64,000 bases of DNA from Streptomyces sp. NBC_01803 (GCF_035917415.1 NZ_CP109073.1:2391501-2455500); one strand, 5' to 3'; positions 19,961 through 32,525 are shown, counted from the first letter of the stretch. Notes: a model not told the origin generated them from the letters alone. Made by a program: numbers and translations.

Positions 19961-20866
19961 ATGACGGGCTTCGGCATGGCACGCGGCCGGGGCTACCGGC
20001 CCTCGCAGGTGGATCAACGGCTGGCAGAGCTGGCCGCGGAGCGCGACCTCGCGTGGCGGCGGCTGGCCCGGTTGAGCCTCCGGGTCGAGGAGATGACCCG
20101 CGAGGCCGAACGGCTGGCCACCGCCCTGGCCGCGCTGCCGCCACCGTCGTTCGACTCGCTGGGCGAGCGGGCGGGCGATTTGCTCACCGAGGTCGAGACG
20201 GAGGCGGCCGAGTTGCGCGCCGCCGCCGAGGCCCGGGCGGGCGAGCTGCTGGAGGCGGCCGAACGGGCGGCACGCGGGCTGCGCGACGACGCCAGGGCGG
20301 CGGCGGCCGGGCGGCGCGGCGCGGCGGACGCGGCGGCCGAGAGCACGCTCGCCGCGGCGGAGGCGTTCGCGACCCGGGTGCTGACCGAGGCCCGCCGCCG
20401 GGCCACCACGGTCCGGCGGGAGGCCGACGCGACGCTCGCCGAGGCGACCCGGCGCTGCGAGGCGATGGTGGCCGAGCAGAGCCGGAGTCAGGCCAAGGCG
20501 GCACGCGCCCTGCACGAGGAGCTGACGGCCCGCCAGGCGGAGACCGACGCGCGCCTCGCGGAGCTGGCGGCGCGCGGCGACACCGCGCTGGCCCGCGCCG
20601 AGCGGGAGCTGGCCGACGCCGAGGCGGAGGCGAAGGCCCGCGAGGAGGCGGCCGACGCGCGGCGCGGCCAGTTGCTCTCGGACGCCCGCGTGCGGCGCCA
20701 GCGCGTCGACCGGGAGACCGAGCGCGTCCTGCGCGAGCTGGAGGAACAGGCCGACCATGTGCGTGCCCACCTGGCGCACATCCGCGCCACCCTGGCCGCC
20801 CTGACCGGCCGCGCCCCGCGCCGGCCCGGCACCGAGCCGCCCGCCGACTCGGCGGGACGCGGGTAG
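19961..20866 (+). CDS. Coiled-coil protein with DivIVA-like N-terminus
   Basis: A 301-residue, mostly helical protein. The N-terminus GRGYRPSQVDQRLAELAAER resembles the DivIVA/Wag31 start that senses membrane curvature. Almost all of the remainder is heptad-rich Ala/Glu/Arg sequence (EAERLATALA, EADATLAEATRRC, AEREL), consistent with a long coiled coil. Similar Streptomyces proteins are annotated as cellulose-binding or cytoskeletal filament-like (FilP/Scy-type). ATG 19961 follows CGGGGA. It lies 73 bp upstream of glmU but its role is not tied to it. Confidence 0.7.
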   Translation: MTGFGMARGRGYRPSQVDQRLAELAAERDLAWRRLARLSLRVEEMTREAERLATALAALPPPSFDSLGERAGDLLTEVETEAAELRAAAEARAGELLEAAERAARGLRDDARAAAAGRRGAADAAAESTLAAAEAFATRVLTEARRRATTVRREADATLAEATRRCEAMVAEQSRSQAKAARALHEELTARQAETDARLAELAARGDTALARAERELADAEAEAKAREEAADARRGQLLSDARVRRQRVDRETERVLRELEEQADHVRAHLAHIRATLAALTGRAPRRPGTEPPADSAGRG

Positions 20867-20939
20867 GTGCCGTCGGTATCCTCGGGAATCCCGTTCCCCA
20901 GGACCGACCAGGACCGACCGACCGAAGGACGCGATCTTC

Positions 20940-22403
20940 GTGAGCCCCATTCGCCCGGCAGCCGTCATCGTTCTCGCAGCGGGTGAGGGGACCCGCATGA
21001 AGTCCGCGACCCCCAAGGTGCTCCACGAGCTCTGCGGCCGTTCGCTGGTCGGCCATGTGGTCGCCGCCTGCCGCGAGCTGGCGCCCGAGGAGCTCGTCGT
21101 CGTGGTGGGCCACGGCCGCGAGCGGGTCGCCGCGCACCTGGCCGACTTCGACGCCGGGGCGCGGATCGCCGTGCAGCGCGAGCAGCGCGGCACCGCGCAC
21201 GCCGTCCGGGCGGGCCTGGACGAGTTGGCCGCGCACGGCGCCGACACCTCCGGCACGGTCCTGGTGACCTGCGGCGACATCCCGATGCAGCGGCCCGCGA
21301 CGCTGCGCGCGCTGGCCGCCGCCCACACGGAGCAGGGCAACGCGGTGACGGTGCTGACCATGGAGCTGCCGGACGCCACCGGCTACGGCCGGGTGCTGCG
21401 CGGCGCGGGCGGCGAGGTGACGGCGATCGTGGAGCACCGGGACGCCTCGCCCGCGCAGCTCGCCGTGCGCGAGGTCAGCTCGGGGGTGTTCGCGTTCGAC
21501 GGGCGGCTGCTGGCCGAGGCGCTGGGCCGGGTCGGCACGGACAACAGCCAGGGCGAGGAGTACCTGCCGGACGTGCTGGGCATCCTGCGCGACGCCGGAC
21601 ACCGGGTCGGCGCCGAACGGGCCGCCGACCACGGTGAGCTGGCCGGCGTGAACAACCGGGTGCAGCTCGCCCAGGCCCGCCGGACGCTCAACGACCGCCT
21701 GCTGGAGGAGGCCATGCTCGCCGGGGTCACCGTCGTGGACCCGGCGACGACCTGGCTGGACGTGACCGTGACGTACGAGCCGGACGCCGTGGTCCACCCC
21801 GGCACACAGCTCCTGGGCGCCACCCACCTGGCCGCCGACGCGGAGGTCGGCCCGGGCTGCCGGCTGCGCGACACCTCGGTCGGCGAGGGCGCCGTGGTCA
21901 CCCACACGGTCGCGGACAACGCCCGGATCGGCGCGGGCGCGAACGTCGGCCCGTACGCCTATCTGCGCGGCGGAACGATCCTGGGCACGGGCGCGAAGGC
22001 CGGGACTTTCGTGGAGATGAAGAACTCCGCGATCGGCGAGGGATCGAAGGTGCCGCACCTCTCCTATGTCGGTGACGCCACGATCGGTGACCACACGAAC
22101 ATCGGCGCGGCGAGCGTCTTCGTGAACTACGACGGTGAACAGAAGCACCACACGACCATCGGCTCCCACTGCCGCACCGGTTCCGACAATATGTTTGTGG
22201 CGCCGGTCACGGTCGGGGACGGGGTCTATACCGCGGCGGGGTCGGTCATCACGCAGGACGTACCGCCGGGATCACTCGCCGTAGCGCGCTCCCGCCAGCG
22301 GAACATCGAGGGCTGGGTGGTCCGCGAGCGCCCGGGATCGGCGGCGGCGCGGGCCGCCGACGCCGCTCTAGCTGCGGCGGAACACAAGTCGGAGGAGGAT
22401 TGA
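20940..22403 (+). CDS. glmU: Bifunctional UDP-GlcNAc pyrophosphorylase / glucosamine-1-phosphate N-acetyltransferase
   Basis: The enzyme makes UDP-GlcNAc for peptidoglycan. The N-terminal uridyltransferase domain has AAGEGTRMKSATPKVLHELC and later TCGDIPM. The C-terminal left-handed beta-helix (from about residue 260) carries GPYAYLRGGTILGTGAKAGT, FVEMKNSAIGEGSKVPHLSY and the INIGAA-like segment HTNIGAASVFVNYDG. Length is 487 residues and the start is GTG 20940. It precedes prs in the same direction, linking amino-sugar and PRPP supply as in many bacteria. Confidence 0.97.
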   Translation: MSPIRPAAVIVLAAGEGTRMKSATPKVLHELCGRSLVGHVVAACRELAPEELVVVVGHGRERVAAHLADFDAGARIAVQREQRGTAHAVRAGLDELAAHGADTSGTVLVTCGDIPMQRPATLRALAAAHTEQGNAVTVLTMELPDATGYGRVLRGAGGEVTAIVEHRDASPAQLAVREVSSGVFAFDGRLLAEALGRVGTDNSQGEEYLPDVLGILRDAGHRVGAERAADHGELAGVNNRVQLAQARRTLNDRLLEEAMLAGVTVVDPATTWLDVTVTYEPDAVVHPGTQLLGATHLAADAEVGPGCRLRDTSVGEGAVVTHTVADNARIGAGANVGPYAYLRGGTILGTGAKAGTFVEMKNSAIGEGSKVPHLSYVGDATIGDHTNIGAASVFVNYDGEQKHHTTIGSHCRTGSDNMFVAPVTVGDGVYTAAGSVITQDVPPGSLAVARSRQRNIEGWVVRERPGSAAARAADAALAAAEHKSEED

Positions 22404-22472
22404 CGGGGGCGTACCGTAGAGGTGCCCCCATGGGGTGAACGAGCGCTGACGCGGATGCCAAGGAGACGTACT

Positions 22473-23450
22473 GTGACCGGGATCAAGACGACCGGCGAGA
22501 AGAAGCTGATGCTCTTCTCCGGCCGCGCCCACCCCGAGTTGGCGAAGGAGGTCGCCGCGCAATTGGGCGTGGGACTGGTTCCGACAAAGGCCCTCGACTT
22601 CGCCAACGGCGAGATTTACGTGCGCTTCCAGGAGTCGGTGCGCGGCGCCGACTGCTTTCTGATGCAGAGCCACACCGCCCCGATCAATAAATGGATCATG
22701 GAGCAGCTGATCATGCTCGACGCGCTGAAGCGGGCTTCGGCGCGGAGCATCTCCGTGATCATTCCCTTCTACGGTTATGCCCGGCAGGACAAGAAGCACC
22801 GTGGCCGGGAGCCGATTTCGGCCCGGCTGATGGCGGATCTGCTGAAGACCGCGGGCGCGGACCGGATCATCACGATGGATCTCCACGCGGACCAGGTGCA
22901 GGGGTACTTCGACGGCCCGGTGGACCATCTGTTCGCGCTGCCGGTGCTCACGGACTACATCGGCAGCCGGGTGGACCGCGCGATGCTGACCGTCGTCTCC
23001 CCGGACGCGGGCCGGGTGCGGGTCGCGGACCGCTGGGCGGACCGGCTGGCCGCCCCGCTGGCGATCGTGCACAAGCGGCGCGACCCCAACGTGGCGAACC
23101 AGGTCACGGTGCACGAGGTCGTCGGCGACGTGCGCGGCCGGGTGTGCGTGCTGGTGGACGACATGATCGACACCGGTGGCACGATCTGCGCGGCGGCGGA
23201 CGCGCTGTTCGCCAACGGCGCGCAGGACGTGATCGTGGCGGCGACCCACGGCGTGCTGTCCGGCCCGGCGGCGGACCGCCTGAAGAACTCGAAGGTCAGC
23301 GAGTTCATCTTCACGAACTCCCTGCCCACGCCGAGCGAGGTGACCCTCGACAAGATCACCGTCCTGTCGATGGCCCCGACGATCGCCCGCGCGGTCCGCG
23401 AGGTCTTCGAGGACGGCTCGGTCACCAGCCTCTTCGAGGGCGACGCCTAG
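22473..23450 (+). CDS. prs: Ribose-phosphate pyrophosphokinase (PRPP synthetase)
   Basis: It makes PRPP from ribose 5-phosphate and ATP for nucleotide, His and Trp synthesis. The 325-residue class I enzyme shows FSGRAHPELAKEVA, the flexible loop PFYGYARQDKKHRGREPISA, TMDLHADQVQGYF, HKRRDPN and the PRPP loop VDDMIDTGGTI. All canonical residues are present. Start GTG 22473 follows AAGGAGA (22460-22466). A GC-rich hairpin follows the gene. A diverged paralogue is at 60643-61593. Confidence 0.97.
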   Translation: MTGIKTTGEKKLMLFSGRAHPELAKEVAAQLGVGLVPTKALDFANGEIYVRFQESVRGADCFLMQSHTAPINKWIMEQLIMLDALKRASARSISVIIPFYGYARQDKKHRGREPISARLMADLLKTAGADRIITMDLHADQVQGYFDGPVDHLFALPVLTDYIGSRVDRAMLTVVSPDAGRVRVADRWADRLAAPLAIVHKRRDPNVANQVTVHEVVGDVRGRVCVLVDDMIDTGGTICAAADALFANGAQDVIVAATHGVLSGPAADRLKNSKVSEFIFTNSLPTPSEVTLDKITVLSMAPTIARAVREVFEDGSVTSLFEGDA

Positions 23451-23463
23451 CCCTCGCCGGACG

Positions 23464-23488
23464 CCCCCGGCCGCACACGGGCCGGGGG
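23464..23488 (+). terminator. Hairpin downstream of prs
   Basis: CCCCCGGCC (23464-23472) pairs with GGCCGGGGG (23480-23488) around GCACACG, starting 14 bp after the prs stop. It separates prs from the roughly 160-bp leader of rplY, in which I recognise no known riboswitch. Confidence 0.65.
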
Positions 23489-23651
23489 CCGTCGGGTGCG
23501 ATTCGTCCCCTCCGCCGGGGGCGGGTAGACTCGCGGCGTTGCTCGGCGAGGGAGGCCCGCAGGGGTCATCCGTTATCGACGCGCTCTTCGTGGAGGGCCC
23601 GCCCTGGGCCGGGTGACCGTTTCTGTTCCGGTCCCCTACGAGGAGTGCCCC

Positions 23652-24266
23652 ATGGCCGATGTGAAGCTGAACGCCCAGGTCCGCGACGAGTTCGGCAAGG
23701 GCGCCGCCCGCCGGGTCCGCGCCACCGGGCGCGTCCCCGCCGTCATCTACGGACACGGCACCGAGCCCGTGCACATCACGCTGCCGGGCCACGAGCTGAT
23801 GCTGGCCCTGAAGGCGGCGAACGTCCTGATCACCCTCGACATCGAGGGCCGCCAGGAGATGGTGATCCCCAAGGCCGTGCAGCGCGAGGCCATCCGCGGC
23901 TTCCTGGTCCACCTCGACCTGCTGATCGTCAAGCGCGGCGAGAAGGTCACCGTCGAGATCCCGATCCAGGTCGAGGGCGAGCTGGCCCCGGGCGCCGGCG
24001 GTCTGCTGGAGCACGTGCTCAACGCGCTGCCGGTCGAGACCGAGGCCACCCACATCCCCGAGTCGGTCACCATCTCCATCGATGGCCTCCGGCCCGGCGA
24101 CTCCGTGCTCGCCAAGGACGTGCCGCTGCCCACCGGCACCTCGCTCGCCATCGACGGCGAGGACATCGTCCTCCAGGTGCTCCAGCCGCAGGCCGAGGAG
24201 CCCGCCGCGGAGGGCGCCGGGGCCGAGAGCGCGCAGCAGGTCACCGGGGAGTCCGCCGCCGAGTGA
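23652..24266 (+). CDS. rplY: 50S ribosomal protein L25 / general stress protein Ctc
   Basis: A 204-residue 5S-rRNA-binding protein of the long two-domain CTC form. The N-terminal L25 domain reads [20 protein letters not shown] and AVIYGHG. The C-terminal TL5 domain (about residues 95-180) has [14 protein letters not shown] and [12 protein letters not shown]. The tail is acidic and Ala-rich. ATG 23652 follows AGGAG at 23641. It is transcribed with pth 28 bp downstream; the pairing ctc-pth is widespread. Confidence 0.95.
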   Translation: MADVKLNAQVRDEFGKGAARRVRATGRVPAVIYGHGTEPVHITLPGHELMLALKAANVLITLDIEGRQEMVIPKAVQREAIRGFLVHLDLLIVKRGEKVTVEIPIQVEGELAPGAGGLLEHVLNALPVETEATHIPESVTISIDGLRPGDSVLAKDVPLPTGTSLAIDGEDIVLQVLQPQAEEPAAEGAGAESAQQVTGESAAE

Positions 24267-24294
24267 CCCCGCCCATCGGTGGGAGGATGTGACC

Positions 24295-24876
24295 GTGGAC
24301 GAACCCTGGCTGATCGCGGGGCTCGGTAACCCCGGGCCCCAATACGCCGCCAACCGGCACAACGTCGGCTTCATGGTGGCGGATCTGCTCGCCGAGCGGA
24401 TGGGCGGCGCCTTCAAGGCGCACAAGTCCCGCGCCGCCGTGCTCGAAGGGCGCCTCGGCGCGCCCGGCGCGGGCGGGCCGCGCGTGGTGCTCGCCAAGCC
24501 GCTCTCGTTCATGAACCTGTCGGGCGGTCCGGTCACGGCGCTCGCCACGTTCTACCGGATTCCCGTCTCCCGCCTGGTCGTCGTCCACGACGAGCTGGAC
24601 ATCGGCTACGGAGTGCTGAGGCTGAAGCGGGGCGGTGGGGACAACGGGCACAACGGCCTGAAGTCCCTCACCGCCTCGCTCGGCCGTGACTACTTCCGCG
24701 TCCGCTTCGGCGTCGGCCGCCCGCCGGGCCGGATGGACGTGGCGGCGTTCGTGCTGCGCGACTTCTCGGCGGCCGAGCGCAAGGAGCTGGACTTCCTCGT
24801 GGACCGGGCCGCGGACGCCGTGGAGGCGCTGATCACGGTGGGTCTGGAGAAGGCGCAGAGCACCTACAACGGCTGA
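24295..24876 (+). CDS. pth: Peptidyl-tRNA hydrolase
   Basis: It releases tRNA from peptidyl-tRNAs dropped by ribosomes. The 193-residue protein has [20 protein letters not shown] with the catalytic His, [22 protein letters not shown] with the catalytic Asp, and the [11 protein letters not shown] substrate loop. GTG 24295 is preferred over the in-frame GTG 24289 because GGGAGG (24281-24286) is then about eight bases away. It probably forms a short operon with rplY. Confidence 0.96.
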   Translation: MDEPWLIAGLGNPGPQYAANRHNVGFMVADLLAERMGGAFKAHKSRAAVLEGRLGAPGAGGPRVVLAKPLSFMNLSGGPVTALATFYRIPVSRLVVVHDELDIGYGVLRLKRGGGDNGHNGLKSLTASLGRDYFRVRFGVGRPPGRMDVAAFVLRDFSAAERKELDFLVDRAADAVEALITVGLEKAQSTYNG

Positions 24877-25057
24877 CGCCGGGGCACGTCCCGGGGACGT
24901 GAAACGGGCCACTACCGGATCGTTATCGGGGATTTTTGGGGCGACCGGGAGCCAAGGGGACCGATGAGGACAACTCGCCCTTGTCATGCCCAGCCGCACA
25001 CATAATGCTGTCCCGGCCTCACAACCTTCATTTCTCTTCCCCGGAGTTGAATGCACT

Positions 25058-25807
25058 ATGCGCAAGCTGTCCATCCTGGGCGCGGTCGCCGCCGCGGCGA
25101 CGGTGCTGGTCGCGGGTGCCCCGCCTTCCGTCGTCACCGACCACGAGGTCGGGCTGCACCAGGACGATCAACTGCCCATCAGCGCGTCCGATCCCGAGTT
25201 CTCGCAGGGCGAGGACTGCCCGCCGATAGGTGCTGACCAGGACGGCTGGCACTTCGTGCTGCCCGGCAACAGCACGACCTTCGTCGAGCTGCGCGTCACC
25301 TTCGAGCCTGGCGGCGAGCAGGTCGTGACCGACTTCGGCCCGCCGTCCGACAAGCACGCCTACGTGGCCTCCGAGCCCGGCGCGGAGCTGGTCGCGGCCG
25401 AGGCGACCGTGCACGGCGAGGCGGTCGACTTCCGCCTGTCGCACACCTGCCCGGCCACCGAGACGGGCACCACCGGCGGCGAGGACGCGACCGGCGGCGG
25501 TGAAGAGGCGGCCAGTGGCGGCGGCGAGGAGTCGTCGTCCGCCACGGGTGGCGACGGCGGCACCTCGGAGGGCGGCGAGGAGGCCGGCGCTTCGGAGGGC
25601 ACTACCTCGGAGGGCACCTCCGGCGGTGACGAGCCGATCGGCCAGGCCGGCGGGGAAGAGGCTCCGGCCGCCGGCGAGGACGCCGGCGGCGACTTGGCCG
25701 AGACCGGGTCCAGTGTGCCGGTGATCGCGCTGTCCGCCGGGGCGGCGGCGCTGGTCGCGGCCGGCGGGTACCTGGCGCTGCGGCGCCGGAACGCCGCCCA
25801 GGGCTGA
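25058..25807 (+). CDS. LAETG-anchored (sortase E-type substrate) cell-wall protein
   Basis: A 249-residue exported surface protein. A signal peptide (MRKLSILGAVAAAATVLVAG) is followed by a folded domain of about 120 residues with two Cys pairs possible (GEDCPPIG and SHTCPAT). A Gly/Glu/Ser/Thr-rich stalk follows (about 150-210). The sorting signal LAETG at about 213-217 precedes a hydrophobic helix and the basic tail RRRNAAQG. LAxTG is the motif used by class E sortases in streptomycetes. The folded domain is unknown to me. A strong hairpin follows. Confidence 0.82.
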   Translation: MRKLSILGAVAAAATVLVAGAPPSVVTDHEVGLHQDDQLPISASDPEFSQGEDCPPIGADQDGWHFVLPGNSTTFVELRVTFEPGGEQVVTDFGPPSDKHAYVASEPGAELVAAEATVHGEAVDFRLSHTCPATETGTTGGEDATGGGEEAASGGGEESSSATGGDGGTSEGGEEAGASEGTTSEGTSGGDEPIGQAGGEEAPAAGEDAGGDLAETGSSVPVIALSAGAAALVAAGGYLALRRRNAAQG

Positions 25808-25828
25808 CGGCCTCCGCCCGACGACGAA

Positions 25829-25861
25829 CGGCCCCGGCGCGCACCCCGCGCGCCGGGGCCG
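25829..25861. terminator. Bidirectional hairpin between the sortase substrate and MFS genes
   Basis: CGGCCCCGGCGCGC (25829-25842) pairs over 14 bp with GCGCGCCGGGGCCG (25848-25861) around ACCCC. It lies 21 bp after the plus-strand gene and directly beyond the stop of the convergent MFS gene. Confidence 0.8.
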
Positions 25862-25864
25862 CCG

Positions 25865-27217
25865 TCATGTCCGGGCCGGGACCGCCGCCGGGGCGCCCCT
25901 GCGGATCACCATGACCAGCACGGTCGCCACCGCGCACAGCACGCCCGCCGACGTCCAGGCCAGATCGTAGGAGCCGGTCGCGTCGCGGATCATTCCGGCG
26001 CCGAACGCGACCACCGCCGCGCCCAGTTGGTGCGAGGCCAGCACCCAGCCGAAGACCACTCCGGCGTCCGCGCCGAAGTGCTCGCGGCACAGCGCGATCG
26101 TGGGCGGCACGGTGGCCACCCAGTCCAGTCCGTAGAAGACGATGAACAGCAGCATCGGCGGGTGGACGTTCTCCGCCAGCAGCACCGGCAGGAAGAGCAG
26201 GGACGCGCCGCGCAGGGCGTAGTAGACGGCGAGCAGCCGGCGCGCGTCGTACCGGTCGGTCAGCCAGCCGGAGCAGATGGTGCCCAGCACGTCGAAGATC
26301 CCGATGACCGCGAGCAGCGAGGCGGCGACCGGCACGGGCATGCCGTGATCGTGGGCGCCGGGCACGAAGTGGGTGCCGATCAGGCCGTTGGTGGAGGCGC
26401 CGCAGACGGCGAACGAGGCGGCGAGCAGCCAGAAGACCCTGGTGCGGGCGGCGGCGGCCAGCGCGGTGAGCGTCCGGCGTGCCGCGCCGGGCGGGGCGGG
26501 CGGCGGGGTGACGTAGTCGTCGCCCGCGCCGTACGGCCGCAGGCCCAGATCCTCGGGCCGGTCGCGCAGCAGCCACACCACCAGCGGCACGACGGCGAGC
26601 GCGCACAGCGCGACGGCCAGCGCGGCGGTGCGCCAGCCGGGGCCCTCGGCGAGGAGGCCGACCAGCGGCAGGAAGACGAGGTTCCCGGCCGCGCCGCCCG
26701 CCGTGAGGATGCCGGTCACCAGTCCCCGGCGGGCCACGAACCAGCGGCCGGCGATCGTTCCGGCGAAGGCCAGTGCCATCGACCCGGCGCCGAGCCCGAC
26801 CAGGACGCCCCAGCACAGCACGAGCTGCCACCGCGCGGTCATGAAGACGGTCAGCCCGCTGCCCGCCGATATCAGGAGCAGCGAGCCCAGCACGACCCGG
26901 CGGATGCCGTACCGCTCCATCAGCGCGGTGGCGAACGGCGCGGTGAAGCCGTAGAGCAGCAGGTTGACCGAGACGGCGAACGAGATGCTGCCGCGCGACC
27001 AGCCGAACTCCTCATGCAGCGGGTCGATCAGCACCCCGGGCGTGGCCCGGAAGCCGGCCGCGCCGATGAGGACCAGGAACGCGACCAGCGCCACCCACCA
27101 GGCGGGATGCACCCTCGGCGGCACGACGGCGGCGACGGCCGGGGCGGGGGACGACGGGGTCGACGGGGTCGACGGGGTCGGGGACGACGAGGTCTCGGGG
27201 CGGGCAGTCTGCGTCAC
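25865..27217 (-). CDS. MFS transporter (OFA/monocarboxylate-like)
   Basis: A 12-helix major facilitator of about 450 residues. After a Ser/Thr/Pro-rich N-terminal tail the first helix WWVALVAFLVLIGAAGFRAT begins. The loop 2-3 signature is LMERYGIRRVVLG. The second half starts at FWLLAASFAVCGASTNGLIG and has the matching loop WLTDRYDARRLL. The pattern GVLIDPLHEEFGWSRGSIS is typical of OFA-type monocarboxylate/oxalate permeases. GTG 27217 (VTQTARPETS) is taken as start. It is divergent from a GlxA-type regulator 71 bp away, which may control it. Confidence 0.85.
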   Translation of the reverse strand: MTQTARPETSSSPTPSTPSTPSSPAPAVAAVVPPRVHPAWWVALVAFLVLIGAAGFRATPGVLIDPLHEEFGWSRGSISFAVSVNLLLYGFTAPFATALMERYGIRRVVLGSLLLISAGSGLTVFMTARWQLVLCWGVLVGLGAGSMALAFAGTIAGRWFVARRGLVTGILTAGGAAGNLVFLPLVGLLAEGPGWRTAALAVALCALAVVPLVVWLLRDRPEDLGLRPYGAGDDYVTPPPAPPGAARRTLTALAAAARTRVFWLLAASFAVCGASTNGLIGTHFVPGAHDHGMPVPVAASLLAVIGIFDVLGTICSGWLTDRYDARRLLAVYYALRGASLLFLPVLLAENVHPPMLLFIVFYGLDWVATVPPTIALCREHFGADAGVVFGWVLASHQLGAAVVAFGAGMIRDATGSYDLAWTSAGVLCAVATVLVMVIRRGAPAAVPART

Positions 27218-27288
27218 CCGATGATCCTGCGGCCCGGGCACCGCGGCGAGCGAGTGGCCCGATGGCCAGGATGTGCAAGGATCGGGCC

Positions 27289-28278
27289 ATGAGCGAGACG
27301 AGCGCCTTCACCCGGCCGGGCCGCCACCGCGTCGCCGTCCTGGTCCGGCACGGCCTGCTCCCGATCGAGCTGGGCATCGCGCACCGCATCCTGGGCCGGG
27401 CCAAGTCGGCGGACGGCAAACGGCTCTACGAGGTCGTGACCTGCGCGCCGGTCCCCGGCGTGATCCGCACCGACGCGGACATCACGGTCAATGTGGCGCA
27501 CGGCCCGGAGGCGCTGGCCGAGGCCGACACCGTGATCGTCCCGGCCTCGCACGAGACGGACGAGACATACAGCGAGGGGCGGCTGCCCGCGCCGCTGGCC
27601 GCCGCCCTGGCCCGCGTCCGCCCCGGCACCCGGATCGCGTCAATCTGCACGGGCGCGTTCGTCCTGGCCGCCGCCGGGCTGCTGGACGGCCGCCGGGCCA
27701 CCACGCACTGGGCCTCCTGCGACCACTTCAAGGCCCTGTACCCGCGGGTCCTGCTCGACCCGGACATCCTCTACACCGAGGACGGGCACGTGCTCACCTC
27801 CGCCGGGGTCGCCTCCGGCATCGATCTGTGCCTGCACATGGTCCGCTCCGACTTCGGCGCCGCGGTGGCCAATTCGGTGGCCCGCCGGACGGTGGTCCCG
27901 CCGCACCGGGACGGCGGGCAGGCGCAGTTCGTCGAACGGCTCGTCCCCACGCCCCGCGTCCACTCCACGGGCCGGGCCCGCTCGTTCGCGCTGGCCCATC
28001 TCGACCGGCCGCTGACCCTGCGCGAGCTGGCGGAGCGGGAGGCGATGAGCGTGCGGACGTTCACCCGCCGCTTCCGCGAGGAGACCGGGCTGTCGCCGCA
28101 GCGCTGGCTCACGCATCAGCGTGTGGAGCGGGCCCGGCAGTTGCTGGAGGAGAGCGACCTGCCCGTGGACCGGATCGCCCGCGAGGCCGGCTTCGGCACG
28201 GCCGCCTCGATGCGCCAGCACCTGCAGGCGGCGCTGGGCGTCTCCCCCACCGGGTACCGACGAACGTTCCGCACCTGA
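27289..28278 (+). CDS. GlxA-family transcriptional regulator (DJ-1/PfpI + AraC)
   Basis: A 329-residue regulator. Residues about 10-180 form the DJ-1/PfpI-like amidotransferase fold (HRVAVLVRHGLLPIELGIAH; IASICTGAFVLAAAGLLDGR with the nucleophile-elbow Cys; SAGVASGIDLCLHMV). Residues about 225-329 are the AraC DNA-binding domain with two HTHs (RPLTLRELAEREAMSVRTFT and DRIAREAGFGTAASMRQHL). ATG 27289 follows AAGGA. It is divergent from the MFS gene and is its likely regulator. Confidence 0.92.
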   Translation: MSETSAFTRPGRHRVAVLVRHGLLPIELGIAHRILGRAKSADGKRLYEVVTCAPVPGVIRTDADITVNVAHGPEALAEADTVIVPASHETDETYSEGRLPAPLAAALARVRPGTRIASICTGAFVLAAAGLLDGRRATTHWASCDHFKALYPRVLLDPDILYTEDGHVLTSAGVASGIDLCLHMVRSDFGAAVANSVARRTVVPPHRDGGQAQFVERLVPTPRVHSTGRARSFALAHLDRPLTLRELAEREAMSVRTFTRRFREETGLSPQRWLTHQRVERARQLLEESDLPVDRIAREAGFGTAASMRQHLQAALGVSPTGYRRTFRT

Positions 28279-28286
28279 CCGGCGCG

Positions 28287-28325
28287 CCGTCCCGTAGCGA
28301 CGCCGTCCCGTGGCGGCCGTCCCGT
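28287..28325. repeat. Three imperfect CCGTCCCGT repeats
   Basis: CCGTCCCGT occurs at 28287, 28303 and 28317, separated by 5-7 variable bases. The array lies in the 215-bp gap between the convergent GlxA-type gene and ppc. No function is apparent. Confidence 0.6.
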
Positions 28326-28493
28326 AACGACGCTGTCCGCATGCGCATGGTGACGGTCCGTGGTCTCCTGATGCCGTGCCCGCACTCCGCTACGCCCTCC
28401 ACCCGGGCGCCAGGGCCGCGACCGGCGAGCTCGCCTGGCGATGAGCGGTCCGGCGGCCGTGCGCGCGCCGGGCGAAAAGGAACCGCCCGGGAC

Positions 28494-31262
<2,769 letters not shown>

Positions 31263-31422
31263 GGTTGCGGCTCCTCGTGGCGGCTGACGGAGGAAGGTGT
31301 GGCGGCGGACCGCGCTGTCCGGCAGAGCCATCGTAATGAGGATTCTCCACAGAACCGATACATAGCGGTCGCCGGGGGTAGAGGGGCTTGTGACCACACG
31401 GCGAACCGCCATACTGACGATG

Positions 31423-31445
31423 CCGTAGGTTACGGTCCCGTAGGT
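31423..31445 (+). promoter_or_regulatory. CCGTAGGT direct repeats upstream of the desaturase gene
   Basis: CCGTAGGT lies at 31423-31430 and 31438-31445. The first copy is also half of the inverted repeat CCGTAGGTTACGG (31423-31435). The site is 45-67 bp upstream of the desaturase ATG. That position fits an operator for the cotranscribed TetR regulator. The assignment is inferred from position and symmetry. Confidence 0.45.
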
Positions 31446-31489
31446 GGCTGGAACTTCTCGATTGTGCCCTCTCTCCCGAGGAACCGCCC

Positions 31490-32518
31490 ATGTCGTCCAC
31501 TGACCAAGATCTCGTGCCGTCGCCCACATCAGGGGAACGATCCCCCGGCGAGCCACTTCCGTCCGGCACGCTGGGCGGCGAGCGGCGCCGTTCGATGGAG
31601 CAGATCGCGCTGCTGCTGTTCATCGTCGTTCCCTTCCTCGCCCTGGTGGTCGCCGTGCCGCTGGCCTGGGGCCGGGGCGTGAGCTGGCTCGACCTCGGCC
31701 TCCTGGGGGCGTTCTACTTCCTCGGCTGTCACGGCATCACGATCGGCTTCCACCGGTACTTCACCCACGGCTCGTTCAAGGCCAGGCGCCCGCTGCGGAT
31801 CGCGCTCGCCATCGCCGGCTCGATGGCCGTCGAGGGGCCGGTCGTCCGCTGGGTGGCCGACCACCGCAAGCATCACCAGCACTCGGACGCCGACGGCGAC
31901 CCGCACTCCCCCTGGCGGTACGGCGAGACCGTGCCCGCCCTGCTGAAGGGCCTGTGGTGGGCGCACATGGCGTGGATGTTCGACAGCGAGCGGACCGACC
32001 AGCGCGCGTACGCGCCGGATCTGCTCAAGGACCCCGACATCGTGCGCGTCTCGCGGCAGTTCGTGCTGTGGACCGCGCTCTCGCTGGCCGCTCCGGCCGC
32101 CGTCGGCGGCCTGGTCACCTGGTCCTGGGGAGGCGCGCTGAGCGCGTTCTTCTGGGGCTCGCTGGTGCGGGTCGCGCTGCTGCACCACGTCACCTGGTCG
32201 ATCAACTCGATCTGCCACGCCACCGGCAAGCGGCCGTTCCGCTCGCGCGACCGGTCGGGGAACGTGTGGTGGCTGGCCGTACTGTCCTGCGGCGAGTCCT
32301 GGCACAACCTGCATCACGCCGACCCGACATCCGCCCGGCACGGCGTGGACCGCGGGCAGGTCGATTCCAGTGCCCGGCTGATCCGCTGGTTCGAGAAAGC
32401 CGGCTGGGCCTATGACGTCCGCTGGCCGAAGCAGTCGCGACTCGACGCCAAGCGCACCCCGCGCGAGACGAACGGGGACGAAAACCGGAAAGAAAACGCC
32501 GCTGCCAACGCGGCATGA
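31490..32518 (+). CDS. Membrane acyl-CoA delta-9 fatty-acid desaturase
   Basis: A 342-residue di-iron membrane desaturase. The three His boxes are HRYFTH, HRKHH and HNLHH, in the order and spacing of acyl-CoA (stearoyl-CoA type) desaturases. Hydrophobic pairs at about 40-85 and 185-225 anchor it. The enzyme adds the delta-9 double bond to adjust membrane fluidity. ATG 31490 follows GAGGA. The TetR gene starts 7 bp after the stop, so an operon with self-regulation is likely. The C-terminal tail is charged and unusual. Confidence 0.92.
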   Translation: MSSTDQDLVPSPTSGERSPGEPLPSGTLGGERRRSMEQIALLLFIVVPFLALVVAVPLAWGRGVSWLDLGLLGAFYFLGCHGITIGFHRYFTHGSFKARRPLRIALAIAGSMAVEGPVVRWVADHRKHHQHSDADGDPHSPWRYGETVPALLKGLWWAHMAWMFDSERTDQRAYAPDLLKDPDIVRVSRQFVLWTALSLAAPAAVGGLVTWSWGGALSAFFWGSLVRVALLHHVTWSINSICHATGKRPFRSRDRSGNVWWLAVLSCGESWHNLHHADPTSARHGVDRGQVDSSARLIRWFEKAGWAYDVRWPKQSRLDAKRTPRETNGDENRKENAAANAA

Positions 32519-32525
32519 TGAGGGC

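Noticed and set aside
23489-23651. Riboswitch or ribosomal-protein leader before rplY
   Set aside because: Some GC-rich pairing exists, but I recognise no conserved leader or ligand-binding core.
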